Shown here: positions 1 to 11,168 of the stretch, piece after piece
Layout of the letters: the number at the start of each line of letters is the position of its first letter
How positions within the stretch are numbered: position 1 is the first letter of the stretch
Assembly: GCA_027943245.1 (NCBI GenBank)
Contig: JANDJZ010000197.1
Span: forward strand, 1 to 64,000
Length of the DNA stretch: 64,000 bases
Origin: Acanthamoeba sp. SK_2022b
Lineage: Eukaryota; Discosea; Longamoebia; Acanthamoebidae
Direction of reading: 5' to 3'
The notes under the pieces: model-generated
Database searches by the model: none
Told to the model about the DNA's origin: nothing
What the model saw: the letters and a program-made list of their open reading frames with translations, nothing else
Program-made: the position numbers and the translations under genes

Positions 1-84
1 GTCTCGATTGGTTTGGCTGACGTCTGCGTGCGTGCGTGTGTACGCGCGCGGGTGAAGAAGGGCGATTCAGAGTCAGAACACGCC

Positions 85-305
85 ATGGACCTGGCCGCCG
101 ACGACGCGGCGCAGAAGCTTGCGAAGGAGGAGGAGATGGAGGAGGAGAAGGAGGAGGCCCACCCTGCGGACCAGCCCGCGGCCGGCGCCACGCTCTCGGC
201 AGTAGTCAAGCTCGAGCCTCCACTCGAACTGGCCCACGACCATCCGGCCGGAACCGGGCCCAGTGTCCCCGCGGCTGACCGAGGCACACCACTCCCGCTT
301 GCATA
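85..305 (+). other. Possible first coding exon or leader of the amine oxidase
   Basis: An ATG at 85 opens an acidic reading frame (MDLAADDAAQKLAKEEE...) that runs to the first GT array. It could splice to about 420, just upstream of the ATG at 455, and add an acidic N-terminus to the amine oxidase. The donor cannot be fixed because the intron begins in GT-rich sequence. The alternative is untranslated leader. Confidence 0.35.
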
Positions 306-336
306 CGCGTGTGTCGCCACCTTAAGCGATGCGCTT

Positions 337-338
<2 letters not shown>

Positions 339-417
<79 letters not shown>
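339..417 (+). repeat. (GT)n microsatellite, intron of amine oxidase gene
   Basis: About 39 uninterrupted GT units immediately upstream of the exon with the FAD-binding start. The array ends in TAG, which can serve as a splice acceptor. Confidence 0.97.
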
Positions 418-420
<3 letters not shown>

Positions 421-454
421 ACTGCTGGCTACTGTGCGGAATCCAGCGTACACG

Positions 455-1526
455 ATGGAGCCTCGACGTGTGGTCGTGATCGGCGCTGGCATCGCCGGCA
501 TCAGCGCGGCCATACAGCTCAAGCGCGCTGGCTACATCGTAACCGTGCTCGTACGCCTCCCTCCCACCCGCCACTCGAGGCCGTGCTGTGGCATAGCCCA
601 CACGCAGGCATGCGCGTATTGCTGATCGCCCGTCGGCGCATGTAGGAGGCCCGCGACCGAGCTGGCGGCCGCATCAAGACCATGAAGAAAGAGATGAAGG
701 GCTCCAAGTCCTCCCATCTCTCTATCGCTATCGAGCTGGGCGCTTCGTTCATCAAGTACAGCGAACGCAGCCCCCCTCCTCTCACCTGTTGCTCCCTGCT
801 CGGGCATGGCCTCACGTGTGGCTCCGTGGCGCAGAGGGATCGAAGGCAATCCGATCGTGCGTCTGTGCGACGCTCTGGGCCTCCACACGCAGCGCGTGCC
901 CGCCGATCGCTGCACGCTGTACGACCGCTCTGGCCTCCCCGTGCCCCCACACGTCGAACAGCACGCGCAGCTCCGGTACGCCATTTGGCCTCTTGCGCGC
1001 GCCCACATCGCCGACTGACGCTCGCGAGCGTTGCTGTTGGCAGGTTCCACACGTTGCTGGACCAGGCCCACGCCGCTCGGCACATGAAGACGCACAAGGA
1101 CGAGGAGCAGCGAGCCCGCGAGGACGACGAGCGTAAGATGAAGGCCGCCGCCGCCGCCGCTGCGGGCGGGAGCAGCAAGAGCACGGCTGGGCGCGACGCC
1201 AAGAAGGCCGGGAGGAGGGACGCGCTCAAGCTCTCCTCGTCGCCGTCGGACGGCGCCGGCAAGAAGGCCAGTCCGAGGAAGGCCAAGAAGCTGCCGTCGA
1301 CAAGAAAGGGCCACGCCTCGGGAGACGAGCAGCGCGACGACGGCGGCGGCGACGATGGCGAGGGCGGCGAGGAGGGAGAGCTCGAGGGCGAGCGGGAGCG
1401 GCCAAGGCGCGAAGCCTCGACGGACGACGACGCGGAGGACGAGGAGGAGCGGCAGGAGCGAGTGCGGAGGACGCTGCTCGACCAGCTGGTCGCCAGCTTC
1501 GACGACACCACCACCCTGCAAGAGGT

Positions 1527-1603
<77 letters not shown>

Positions 1604-2971
1604 CAGACTCTCACGCGCGCCTCATTGGACGACGCAGGCGATGGACAAGATTGTGGGCCTGAGGGAGAGCCTGTCGCCGTCGCCGTCGACCGGTCCCGAC
1701 CATCGTGCGTCCTTCCTCGCCTCGCCTCGCCTCGCCGTTGCTGTTTCTCACAGCACGCACGCACGCGCACACATTCACGTCCGCCAGAGATGGAGGCGCG
1801 GGTGATGAACTGGCATGCGGCGTTGTTGGAGGGGAGCGTCGGCGCTCCGCTGTCGCGGCTCTCCCTGTTTCACTGGGACCAGGAGAACTCGTCCCAGTAC
1901 AAGGGAGCCCACAGGTACAAGTACTTCTCCTTCCCGATCCCGACCCCGCACCACGCGCGCGCACACACGCACACGCATTCATGGCTTTGTCGTCGATGTC
2001 GTTTTGTTGACACCTCCCACCCCCCATCGGCCTTTCTCGCGAGCAGTCTGATCAAGGAGGGCCACGCCGCGCTGGTCGACGAGCTGGTGGCGCGCAGCAA
2101 GCTGGACCTCCGGCTCGACCACGTCGTCGAGGTGAGCTCCTCTCTCCCGGGACGGTCTCGTTATGGGGGCCGCCACGAACTCACCTCTCGCCTCGCCTCG
2201 CCTCTCCCCACCTCTCTCCCCGTTTGCCCAGTCGGTCGACTACGCGGACGACGGGAACCTCATCAAGCTCAGCACCAGCCAAGGCCAGTTCGAAACCGAC
2301 CTGGTCGTGTGCACCCTCCCTCTGGGCGTGCTGAAGCAGGGGTACACCTATTCGTCATCAGCACGCACGCACACGCAGGCGCTGACTCGAGGTGATGTGT
2401 GATGTGTACGCAGCGCGGTCAAATTCGTGCCGCCGCTGCCCGACGAGAAGCTGCAGAGCATCGAGAGGCTGGGCTGCGGGGCGTTCAACGTCGTCGTGCT
2501 CTTCTTCTCCACCATATTCTGGGACAAGCAGGTATGACGTTTGCTCCCCTCCCCTCCTCACCACCACCACACGCGTTCGAGCCCACTCTCCATCGATGTC
2601 GACGTTGGCCTCAACGCAGGCGTTTTGGCTTGGCCGCGCGGACGAGCACCAGGGGCGCTCCTACCTCTACCTCAGCATGACCAAGGTGTTTGGGTAAGAG
2701 CGCTGCGCCTTCACTTCTCTCTCTCTCTCTCTCTCTCTCCCCCCTCTGACGTGAGCGCATGCGTGTGGCGGGCGGCGGCGCACGCACACGCAGGTATCCC
2801 GTGTTGATCGCCTACCAATCGGGGCGGGCGGCGGAGGAGGCCGAGGCCAAGGAGGACGGCGAGGTCGTGGAGGAGGCCCTCACGTTCCTCCACTCTGTCT
2901 ACAAGAATTCGGCCAAGCCGCTCAAGGTCGGGCCCTCGAGCTTGGCGCGCGCGCCTGCGTTGGTCACCTTG

Positions 2972-3039
<68 letters not shown>

Positions 3040-3305
3040 ATTCGCCTCACCCTCATCGACCGACCCTGCCCCTTCCCACTGGCTCAGAGCATCGTGACGC
3101 GGTGGACGAGCGATCCCTTTGCGGGCGGGGCCCACTCCTATATCCCGCCCGGGGCCACAGGCGCCGACTACGACGCCCTGGCCGCCCCCGTCGCCGCCCG
3201 ACTCTTCTTCGCCGGTAACACCCCCCCCCCCCAAATCCCTCTCCCTTCATCTGTCTCTGCGTTGGTTGGGGGTGGAGCGCATGACCTCACCGAAAGCGGC
3301 CCCAC

Positions 3306-3373
<68 letters not shown>

Positions 3374-4171
3374 GGCGAGGCGACCAATCGGCGCCATCCG
3401 AGCTCGGTGGCAGGCGCCTATGCGAGCGGCAAGCGAGAGGCGGAGAGGATCACCGCGCTCTACGGCGTCGTCCCGGCGGGCGACAGGCCCAAGGACGAGC
3501 AGCCGCCCATCGACTTGAACGACCTGGACAAGCCAACGACGGCCAACGACGCAACCCACGCCGAGAAGCAGCAGCAGCACCGGAGCGGAAAGACGGAGGT
3601 CAAGGCAGAGAGGAAGGCGGCCACCGTGCGCACGGGCGACGCCGGCGAACAGCCGGACAAGAGCAGTGCGTCGCTCCAGGAGCGCGAGGCCGACTGCTCC
3701 GCGGAGTCGAGCAAAGGCGACGAAGAGAACGAAGCGATGACGACAAAGAACGAAGAGGCGGAGGAGGAAGCGGAGGAGGACGGCAACGGCAAGTCGTCGC
3801 CCAACGTCGCGGAGCACAGCAGCAACGGCGAGGGTGGCGAGGGCGAGGGGCTGGCGCTGACCCCGACGACGCTGAAGCGACGACGCCTAGCCAAGCGCAA
3901 GCGGCGGGACGACGCCAAGTCGTCGCCCGAGCTCGACTCGACGTCGGGGGCCGCCTCTGCGCCGTCCGGGGAAGCGCTACGCGACGCCGGAGTTGAAGAG
4001 GAGGCAGAAGAAGAAGAGAGGAAGAGAGCGAAGGAGGAGAGGGAGGCGGCTGGAGCGGAGGACTGCGAAGCAGCGACGGAAAGACCACGGGGAGGAGGCT
4101 CGAGAGCCGTGGCGCGAGCCGCACGACGCGCCCGACGCATCCTCTCTGACGACGAGCACTCGGCCGGGTGA
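455..4171 (+). CDS. Flavin-containing amine oxidase, KDM1 (LSD1)/polyamine oxidase-like
   Basis: FAD-dependent oxidation of an amine (histone lysine or polyamine) is inferred from family. A Rossmann dinucleotide-binding start is visible (VVVIGAGIAGISAAIQL), followed by EARDRAGGRIKT and ELGASFIKGIEGNP after splicing, and the C-terminal FAD signature FAGEATNRRHPSS...GAYASGKREA. Supported exons: 455-549, 646-755, 835-975, 1044-1524, 1638-about 1690, about 1791-1914, 2047-2131, 2232-2341, 2414-2531, 2620-2693, 2794-2926, 3088-3214, 3375-4171. Phases match across the checked junctions (FIK|GIEGNP, FAG|EATN). Exon 1044-1524 inserts a charged Lys/Ala/Glu/Asp-rich linker between FAD and substrate halves, where LSD1 has its Tower; the tail (3490-4171) is about 225 residues of Glu/Lys/Ser-rich sequence with basic patches. 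No SWIRM domain is seen. An extra upstream exon from the ATG at 85 is possible. Confidence 0.88.
1529..1602 (+). repeat. (GT)n microsatellite, intron of amine oxidase gene
   Basis: Uninterrupted GT units starting six bases after the donor GTATTG and ending before the acceptor region. Confidence 0.97.
2973..3038 (+). repeat. (GT)n microsatellite, intron of amine oxidase gene
   Basis: Uninterrupted GT units inside the 2927-3087 intron. Confidence 0.97.
3307..3371 (+). repeat. (GT)n microsatellite, intron of amine oxidase gene
   Basis: Uninterrupted GT units ending four bases before the acceptor of the last exon (3375). The array takes the place of the usual pyrimidine tract. Confidence 0.97.
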
Positions 4172-4174
4172 GAG

Positions 4175-4517
4175 TGACCTAGAACTTGAAATGAAACGAG
4201 AAAACAAAAAGAAACGATCAACATTTCCATAAAAGGTGTGCAACTCTTGTGTGCTGTCAGGGAAGGAAGGCTAGGAAAGAGGACACCCAAAAGCATACGC
4301 GGGCGTCTCTAGCACCAAGAAGAGATCCGACGTTCAAACGAGATAGACCTTGCAGCTCTGATTTTGCAACAGACCGGCCTGCCACTAGGTTTCCTCAGCC
4401 TCTCCCCCAAGTGCCAAAGGTAACTTCGCACAGGTCATACATCAGTTCTGGCCTAACCCGACCTGACCCTGCCTTGTCCCTAGACGAGCTGTTGTTTCTT
4501 TGGTCCACCCGCACAAG
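4175..4517. other. Intergenic region between two plus-strand genes
   Basis: No convincing coding frame. It should hold the 3' end of the amine oxidase gene and the promoter and leader of the next gene. I see no clear TATA box or motif. Confidence 0.5.
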
Positions 4518-5787
4518 ATGGACAAGTTCCGCATGCCCGCCCTGAACCTAAAGAAGGACACTGGCGACCCTCTGAACAAGTACCGTATCAAAGACCAGTC
4601 CCCGCACACCGACTCGCCCACCGGGCTGGTGTCGCCCTCATCGATCGACAGCGCGCGCAATGAAGAAGAAGAGCTCCGCAAGCTCACCCAAGAGCTGGCA
4701 AGCTTCAACCGCAAGCTCAGCGGCGAGAAGCCCAAAAACAAGTACACGAGCCAACCAAAGCACACAGAGCAGGGGGAAATCAGCGAGGAGGAGCGGCGGG
4801 AGCTCGAAACCCAGATGCTGCGGCTTATGACTCGCAAGAACACGTTGGAGATGAGGCGTCGCGAGCGCTCCAACGGCACTGCCCAGGCTGCAGGGCTGGA
4901 TCGCTTCCGGCTACCCACCACGCCCAGCGGTTCGGCGTCGGCCCCGGTCACGCCTATCGCTCCAGCCGAGGAAAAGACTTCGCTTGCTCCAGCGCCAGGC
5001 GAGAAGAGTCGACGCCTTTCAGTCTCGAATGGCGAGTGCTTGGCCCGCAGTGCCAACCCTGAACCTGCCAAACCGCTCAGCCAGAGTGCCCAGGCGAGCA
5101 CGCCCCCACAGCCGCGAGTCAAGTCACAAGGCTACGTCGCCCCGATCCAGTTCAACAAGCCCGCCGCCAGCGCCGCTCCCGTCGTGCCCAAGGTGAAGAC
5201 CAGCTTTGGTTTGCCCCCGCCTCGAAACGCGGGCAACGCAGACCCATTGAGCAAGTACCGCACCACCAGCGACAGCATCTCAAAGAGCAACCCGACCTCG
5301 GTGGTGGAATTAGATTTGGAGAATCGTGTCAGGGCGCCCACTCTGGCTGTGAGTGATCCCTTGAGCAAGTACCGCATCGGTCCCCAGCAGGGAGACTGCG
5401 AGTTGGTCTCACCCCGGCTCAGCGCCATGGAGGCGTTGCCCGAGCCCAAGCCCGCTCCCACCGACCCGCTCAGCAAGTACCGCGCGCAGCAGCCCACCGC
5501 GCCAGCCGCTGCCCCGACTCCGGCAGTTGCAGTCGCCGTGGAGGTGGAAGAGCGGAGATCCACCAGACCAGCGGCCGACAAGCTCAAGACCAAGCCGGAA
5601 CTCGCCAAGCTACCGGTGGTCCCCCCCGCTGCAGAGGAAGGTGAGTAGGATATCATTGGTGTGGTGATGCTTTCGCAAAGCAGTTGGCTGACCAGTGTCC
5701 ACAGGGAAGAAGTCTGCTCGGGATGTGTTGAAAGAAGAGGAGAATTTCCTGTGGAACAGCTTGGCCAGGTTCTCGGGGGACAAGTGA
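4518..5787 (+). CDS. Unrecognised protein with repeated DPLSKYR motifs
   Basis: Two exons, 4518-5640 and 5705-5787, joined in phase 1 (donor GTGAGT, acceptor CCACAG). The product is about 400 residues. Most of it is Pro/Ser/Ala-rich and looks disordered. The seven-residue motif DPL(S/N)KYR appears four times: near the N-terminus (DPLNKYR) and at about residues 240, 285 and 320. A second short motif, D(K/R)FR(M/L)P, occurs at residue 2 and around residue 134. A Glu/Arg/Leu-rich stretch (about residues 45-115) could form a coiled coil. The short second exon encodes an amphipathic end (EENFLWNSLARFSGDK). No family recognised. Evenly scattered short motifs suggest a scaffold with several binding sites for one partner; that is inference. 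Confidence 0.75.
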
Positions 5788-5972
5788 GCAAACTCTCCTG
5801 CCGCACAATACTTAATTGTTTTATACTTGATGTGTTTTACAGTCTGGCTGGCTTGGCCCTCACGACGTCTCTCGCACTCTCGAGAGAGACAAGAGCATGC
5901 CACCGAGCGTTGATTTATTGTTTCGGCATACACGTACAGCCCATTGATTGTAATCACGCAGGAGAGGAGAAA

Positions 5973-7198
5973 TCAAGAGGTTGAGGTTCGGGGCGAGATG
6001 GTCACGGTTCCCGAGTGCGATAGGAGCGGGTTGATGACGACGTGCTGCTGCTGTCCCTCCTCCTTCTCCTTCTCCTTCTTCTCCCGCTTGTGCTGCTCCT
6101 TCTTCTCCTTCTTGTGCTCCTTCTTCTCCTTCTTGAGCTGCTCCTTGTTGCCCTCCTTCTCCCGCGGGCTCGTGCTCTTGTCCTTGCGCGGGCCCAGCAG
6201 CGCGTTGCCTATGCCGATGCTCTTGCGCTTTTCCTTGGGCGCGGCCGACGCCTTCTTGTCGTGCGCCGACGACGACTCGGCGCTGGTGTAGCTGCTCGAC
6301 GTGCCCAGCGACCCGAATGCCGACGGCGGCGCCGGCCTGGCGAACTGGTGGGAGCCCGCGAGCTTGGCGTCGTACAGGCGGTTGCGCTCGACCACGAGCG
6401 AGGAGTCGGCACTCTTGTTCTTCTTGCCGCTGTTGAGGTTGAGGTTGAGGTTGATGCTCGCGAACGGGTTGCGCTTTCCCGGCTCGCGTCGCGGGCTCTC
6501 CTCCTCGCCCCCGCCGCCCAAGTCGACGTCGTCGTGGTCCTCGTGGTCGCTCAGGTCGTCGTGCGAGAGCACGCGCTCGATGGCCTTGCTCTCCCCGCTG
6601 TCCTTGCCCTGCTGCAGCAGCTCGACCCGCTCCGTCACCGTCGACAGCCCCGACTCGGCCACCGATGCCGGCACCTGCAGCAGCTTTCGAGTGCTGGGCG
6701 GCCACGATCAGGACCAGGAGAGACCCGTGTGGGGGAGGGGCGGGGGGAGTTGGGCCGGGAGGGAGGCGGTGGTCGCGTACTTCTTGTGTTCGATCCACCA
6801 CACGTCCTCGCGCTTCTGGAACACGAAGACGACGTCGCCGGCCTGCAGGACCAGATGCTCGACCTCGGCCACCGCCGCGGAGGACAGCGGCGACGTTGTG
6901 ATGTCCGACGTGGCGCGGGCCACCGACAGGTGGTGCTCACGGCCGACCGTAGAAGGGAACAGCGTCTCCTGGTGATCGATCAGCCACCAATGATTAGCTA
7001 AGAACACATATTTCGATTTTTCAAGAATTAAATTAAAATATAGAAATGAAAAGAGACACGCACGTCGGGCGTGGAGAGGAGAATCTCGAGGATCTTGGCA
7101 GCTCGCACGGCCTCCTGGGCCATGGCGTGCACCACTGCCGAATCGCTCGCTCTCCGTTGATGATGCCGCCTGGCGTGAAGTACCGCATCAGTACAACA

Positions 7199-7276
<78 letters not shown>

Positions 7277-7928
7277 GCGTACTGGTGTCGCGGCGGAAGG
7301 ATGACGCTGCCGGAGGCTGATCCCACATGCTGGAAGGCCGGCTGCTCGCGCATGAGAACGGGTGCGAGCGTGGTGGCCAGGTTGTGGAGGTCCATCCGAT
7401 TCTCCCCGCTGCCGTGGCCATCCAACTCAATTAGCATTTCACTTTTAATAACAATTGAATTATTTATTATTATTTTTATATATAACAAAATCGGTGAAAG
7501 AATGTGATATGATTATAGGTCGCTATTTTTAAAAGATATGAATGAAAGTTTGAAGGGAAAGTTGAGAGAACCTGTGGGCGACGACTCTTCGGAGATAGAT
7601 GAGCAGGCGCCGAAGAAGGGAGCGCGACGCGGACGGAAGCGAATTGAGCAGCGCCACCAAATAGGCCAGTCTCACGGCTTCGTCGCCCTCTGCAACACCA
7701 AACATGGGAGATGAGTGCACATATCGCACACATCACACACGCACACATCATGGCCACAGAGTGTGATTGTGTGGTGAAAGGGGGAGGGGGCACGTACGGA
7801 CGGCGGAGATGTATCGCTGGTAGAGCACGCTGGAGAGCAGAGGGTCGGGCAGCTCGTGGAGGAATTTCTTCAGGAGGTTAATCACCATGTGTGCTCCACA
7901 CTCGCCGAAGTTCACCTCCTGCCGTCTA

Positions 7929-8001
<73 letters not shown>

Positions 8002-8990
8002 CGCGCAGATACCACGAAAACGAAAAACGAAGACAGACCAACAAAAGAAATTAATTTTTTTTTCAATTCAAAAAGAATATGTCTTACCTATCGAGCTGTT
8101 CCTTGATGCGCATCATCTCCTCGAAGTTGGTCGAAATTCGGAAAATGCCCTCGGCCTTCAGCGCTGTGACGGCAGAGACAAGAGAAGAGAATTGTTGCAT
8201 TGCCGAGCGAAGGCCATGGAACGTGTGCGGGGACGAACACGCAATAGGGCAGGCGAAGGCATACCTTCATCGGTCTCGAGGAACTGGAGCATGGAGGTGA
8301 CCATCTTGGGAATCCGCCCATCGGCCTCTTCCGCCGGAGGAGCCTCGCCGCCCCCGTCAGACTTGGCTTCGCGCTCGCATTCGCGCTTGAGGAGGTCCTC
8401 GAGCGGCACGCCGTAGACGCGATCGCGATTGGCGGCGGGGTTGGAGGAGAGGTCCTCCTTCGAGTCCCCGCGATTCAGGCTTCGCATGCGTTGTCGCCAT
8501 TTCCGTATCGTCAACCCGTCCGATGATGTGCTACTGACGTGCGCACACACGCACGCACACACACGCAATCGATGAAAGAGCAAGTGAGTACGAGCGATGA
8601 GGGGCAAGTGATGAGGGGAGAGTACTTGAGGCCTCTGGCGGACTCGGCTGCGACGATCTCGCGTGGCGACAGGAGGTGGCGCGTCGAGGTCAACGACCCG
8701 GCCCCACGAAGCGGGTTCTGCGTCACGCGCAGGCCCTCGCCCGACATGTTCCTGGAGGTGTCACGGACATACACCAGATTTTGGGGGATGAGCACAGGCA
8801 TTCTCGTCATTCCACAGTGGCGCACGCGTGGGCGTGCCCACACATTCCGCACCTGGTGAGCACGGACCGCCGTCCGCTGTGCGGGCTGCTACCCAGAGAG
8901 TTCCTTCGCCCGAGCCCGCCCTTTCCGTTCTGTGATCAAACCGCACCTCGCCGGTCAGCGTATCTCTTGTATGGGGGACATGTGGACGTG

Positions 8991-9055
<65 letters not shown>

Positions 9056-9680
9056 CAAGCAGCCGGTACCTCATCTCCACTGTCGTCGTCTGAACTGCCG
9101 TCATCGTCGAACTCGGGAGAGATGGAAATCTTTCGTTGCATGGTCCCGCTCGACCGCGACAGCGGCGACTGGCCGCCGCCGCCACCACTTGAAGCGAGAG
9201 CATGTGGGAAGAGGGAGGGAGAGAGGACGAGGTCAGGGGAGCGGTACGAGGGCGCTGAACGGCGAACGCCTGCGGGTACCTGAGCGTCATGATCTCGTCG
9301 GAGGAGGTAATGCGGTAGGCCGTCTTCTTGAGGAGCAGCGCCGCGTTTCGGGCCACGTGGTTGTCCGCAAGAGTCTTGCTCAAATCCAGCAGCTCATCTT
9401 TTGTCCACGATCTCGGAGTTAGATTTCAACCACAGAGAGCACTCCTCACGCACACAAGAGATAGAAGAAGGAGAAGAGTACAGCTGGTGGGGCCGGGGCG
9501 GTAGTGGTGCGTGCTCGATTTGTGTCCGCATCGCCGGCACATGCCCGACATTCCGCTGTTTCGCCCCATCGACGAGGCCAGGTAGTCCTCGCAGTTACAA
9601 TCCGAAATGGTACACGCCCCCCTGTCCTTGGAGACTGCGCTCGCGGTCAGGGCCAATGTCATTGGTCCAAACGTTAATGA

Positions 9681-9711
<31 letters not shown>

Positions 9712-10630
9712 TAGAAAAATGAGGAATACCTTTGTCGGTGACGGCAGCTTCCTTCTGGAGGCAGTAGCGGGAGAGGAAGTCATTGGTGAGCGTCTCGCCG
9801 AATCCCGCCAATATCGTGGGCAGCACCGCCTGCGGTCAGCACCACAGCAGCAGTTCGGAGTCAGGAGATGTGGTTGCATGTGGGGCCTGTATGCACGCAT
9901 GATTTGCCTATGCGCATGGGCGAACGCGCAATGCGGACACTGACCTCGAGCGGTTCGCTAAAGTCGATGACGAAGGGCTTCGTCATGGTCACATAGATCG
10001 TTTGAGGTCGCAGCTTGAGCATCAGCAGTTCCTGCAACACAACACACGTTCATACGCCACTACAGCTGCTGAATACAAGTTGTAGGCAAGGGATGTACGT
10101 CGTCCGCGATGTCGAAGCTGGCGATGGTGGCCGAGTCGGAGAGCATCGCCCACTCGCCCTCGTGGCCCTCGTCCTTCCGCTCGCGGTAGAGGCCCAGGAA
10201 GCCCGTGTTCAGGCCCTTGCTCTTCTCTCCGTGCTGCCTACATATCCATTCGAGTGCACGTTCGATAAAAACAATAAATAACGAAATTAAATAACGACTT
10301 TAAAAGGATGTTGTAAATATTCGTAAATGGAGTTATTTATTTGCCCATTTTCCCTTCCTTATTTAGGTTAAATGTGCCGCACACCAAGAACGAACGCGAA
10401 GAGACAAGCAACCGAAAAGATGGGGCAAGGCCGCCCCTGTCAAGAAAAAAGATAAGGAGGGAAGGGAGAAGATAAGGAGGGAAGGGGGCGCAGGGCATGT
10501 ACCAGTGGTAGGCGGCGATCAATTGCCGAACGGTCTGGGAGTCGTCGGAGAGGTCAAAGTTGATTATCTTTCCTCCCTTTTCCTGGTCCACTATGCGCAG
10601 AGACCTTTGCTTGCCCCCGTCTCCGCTCAT
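5973..10630 (-). CDS. Multidomain RhoGAP (Rho-family GTPase-activating protein)
   Basis: Read from 10630 downwards in about 16 exons. N-terminal exons (about 10630-9730) look like a ubiquitin-like/FERM-F0-type region. A Cys/His cluster follows at about 9650-9540 (C-x4-C-x-C-x17-C-x2-CGH-x4-HH), probably zinc-binding. A Ser/Asp linker comes next. The RhoGAP domain spans about 8430-7065: VYGVPLEDLL, then AEGIFRIS with the arginine finger, then LLKKFLHELPDPLL, then NLATTLAPVLM. After it comes an SH3-like exon (about 6970-6770, VVFVFQKREDVWWIEHK). The last exon (about 6690-5973) is charged, with a Lys/Glu-rich KEKK tract. GTP hydrolysis on Rac/Rho by the arginine finger is known for the family; specificity cannot be read. 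Internal exon boundaries are approximate. The start is the ATG before MSGDGGKQ. Confidence 0.85.
7200..7275 (-). repeat. (CA)n followed by (GA)n, RhoGAP intron
   Basis: About 26 CA units run directly into about 11 GA units on the plus strand, which is GT/TC on the gene's sense strand. Confidence 0.97.
7930..7999 (-). repeat. (GT)n microsatellite, RhoGAP intron
   Basis: About 35 GT units on the plus strand, so CA on the sense strand of this minus-strand gene. Confidence 0.97.
8994..9054 (-). repeat. (GT)n microsatellite, RhoGAP intron
   Basis: About 30 GT units on the plus strand, CA in the sense of the host gene. Confidence 0.97.
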
Positions 10631-11168
10631 GCTGGCCGTTTGTGGTTTGGTATTTGAGGGGGGGGTATCCAAAACGTCTGAGTATTTGAGTTGATCTTCT
10701 GTTCAACTACGAAGAATGACCCGAGTGGGGTGCTTGGCGGGAGGTCGCTAGGAGGGCCAAGCTCGTTGGTTCGTTTGCAGAGTACTAACGTTCGTTTTTT
10801 TGTTGTGCGTGGTGGGTCAAAAGCGAACGTGTTTGTCATTTAATTAATATCAGGCTTTTAAAGTTCATTAAATGCATCTCCCAATCACCATTCACGAAGT
10901 ACTTGGGTGCCTAGGCAAAACTGGCCTGGCAGGCTGTTTGTACGCTTGGCTGATGGTCGGCGGTAGGCTTCGGCCGCACCAGTCGGTCTACCCCGCACTA
11001 CGCGGGACCCCGAACCACGCACCACCGCCCCCGCCAACCACTGCCCCGACCACCGCACGGCCCCATCACCGTTTCCAACTGGCCCTCTCTCGTTCTGTGC
11101 GGTCATTTGAAGTGAAAAAGACAACGTTAGACAAAGACCGAAGAGCACCCGAAAGAAAAAGACAAACA
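10631..11168. promoter_or_regulatory. Divergent intergenic region (RhoGAP / F-box gene)
   Basis: 538 bases between two divergent start codons, so it should contain both promoters. It has AT-rich stretches around 10790-10880 and a C-rich stretch at about 11000-11060. No specific promoter motif is claimed. Confidence 0.45.

Noticed and set aside
322..601. Open frames consisting of (VC)n or (TH)n around the first GT array, and the same at the other arrays
   Set aside because: They are translations of the dinucleotide repeat inside introns, not genes.
519..1770. Long minus-strand frames of 331 and 412 codons opposite the amine oxidase
   Set aside because: Shadows of the GC-rich plus-strand gene; they run through the repeat and show no domain.
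5860..6801. Gln/Gly/Ala-rich minus frame of 313 codons at the RhoGAP 3' end
   Set aside because: Alternative frame of the last RhoGAP exon; the 5973-6674 frame has normal composition and joins the upstream exons.
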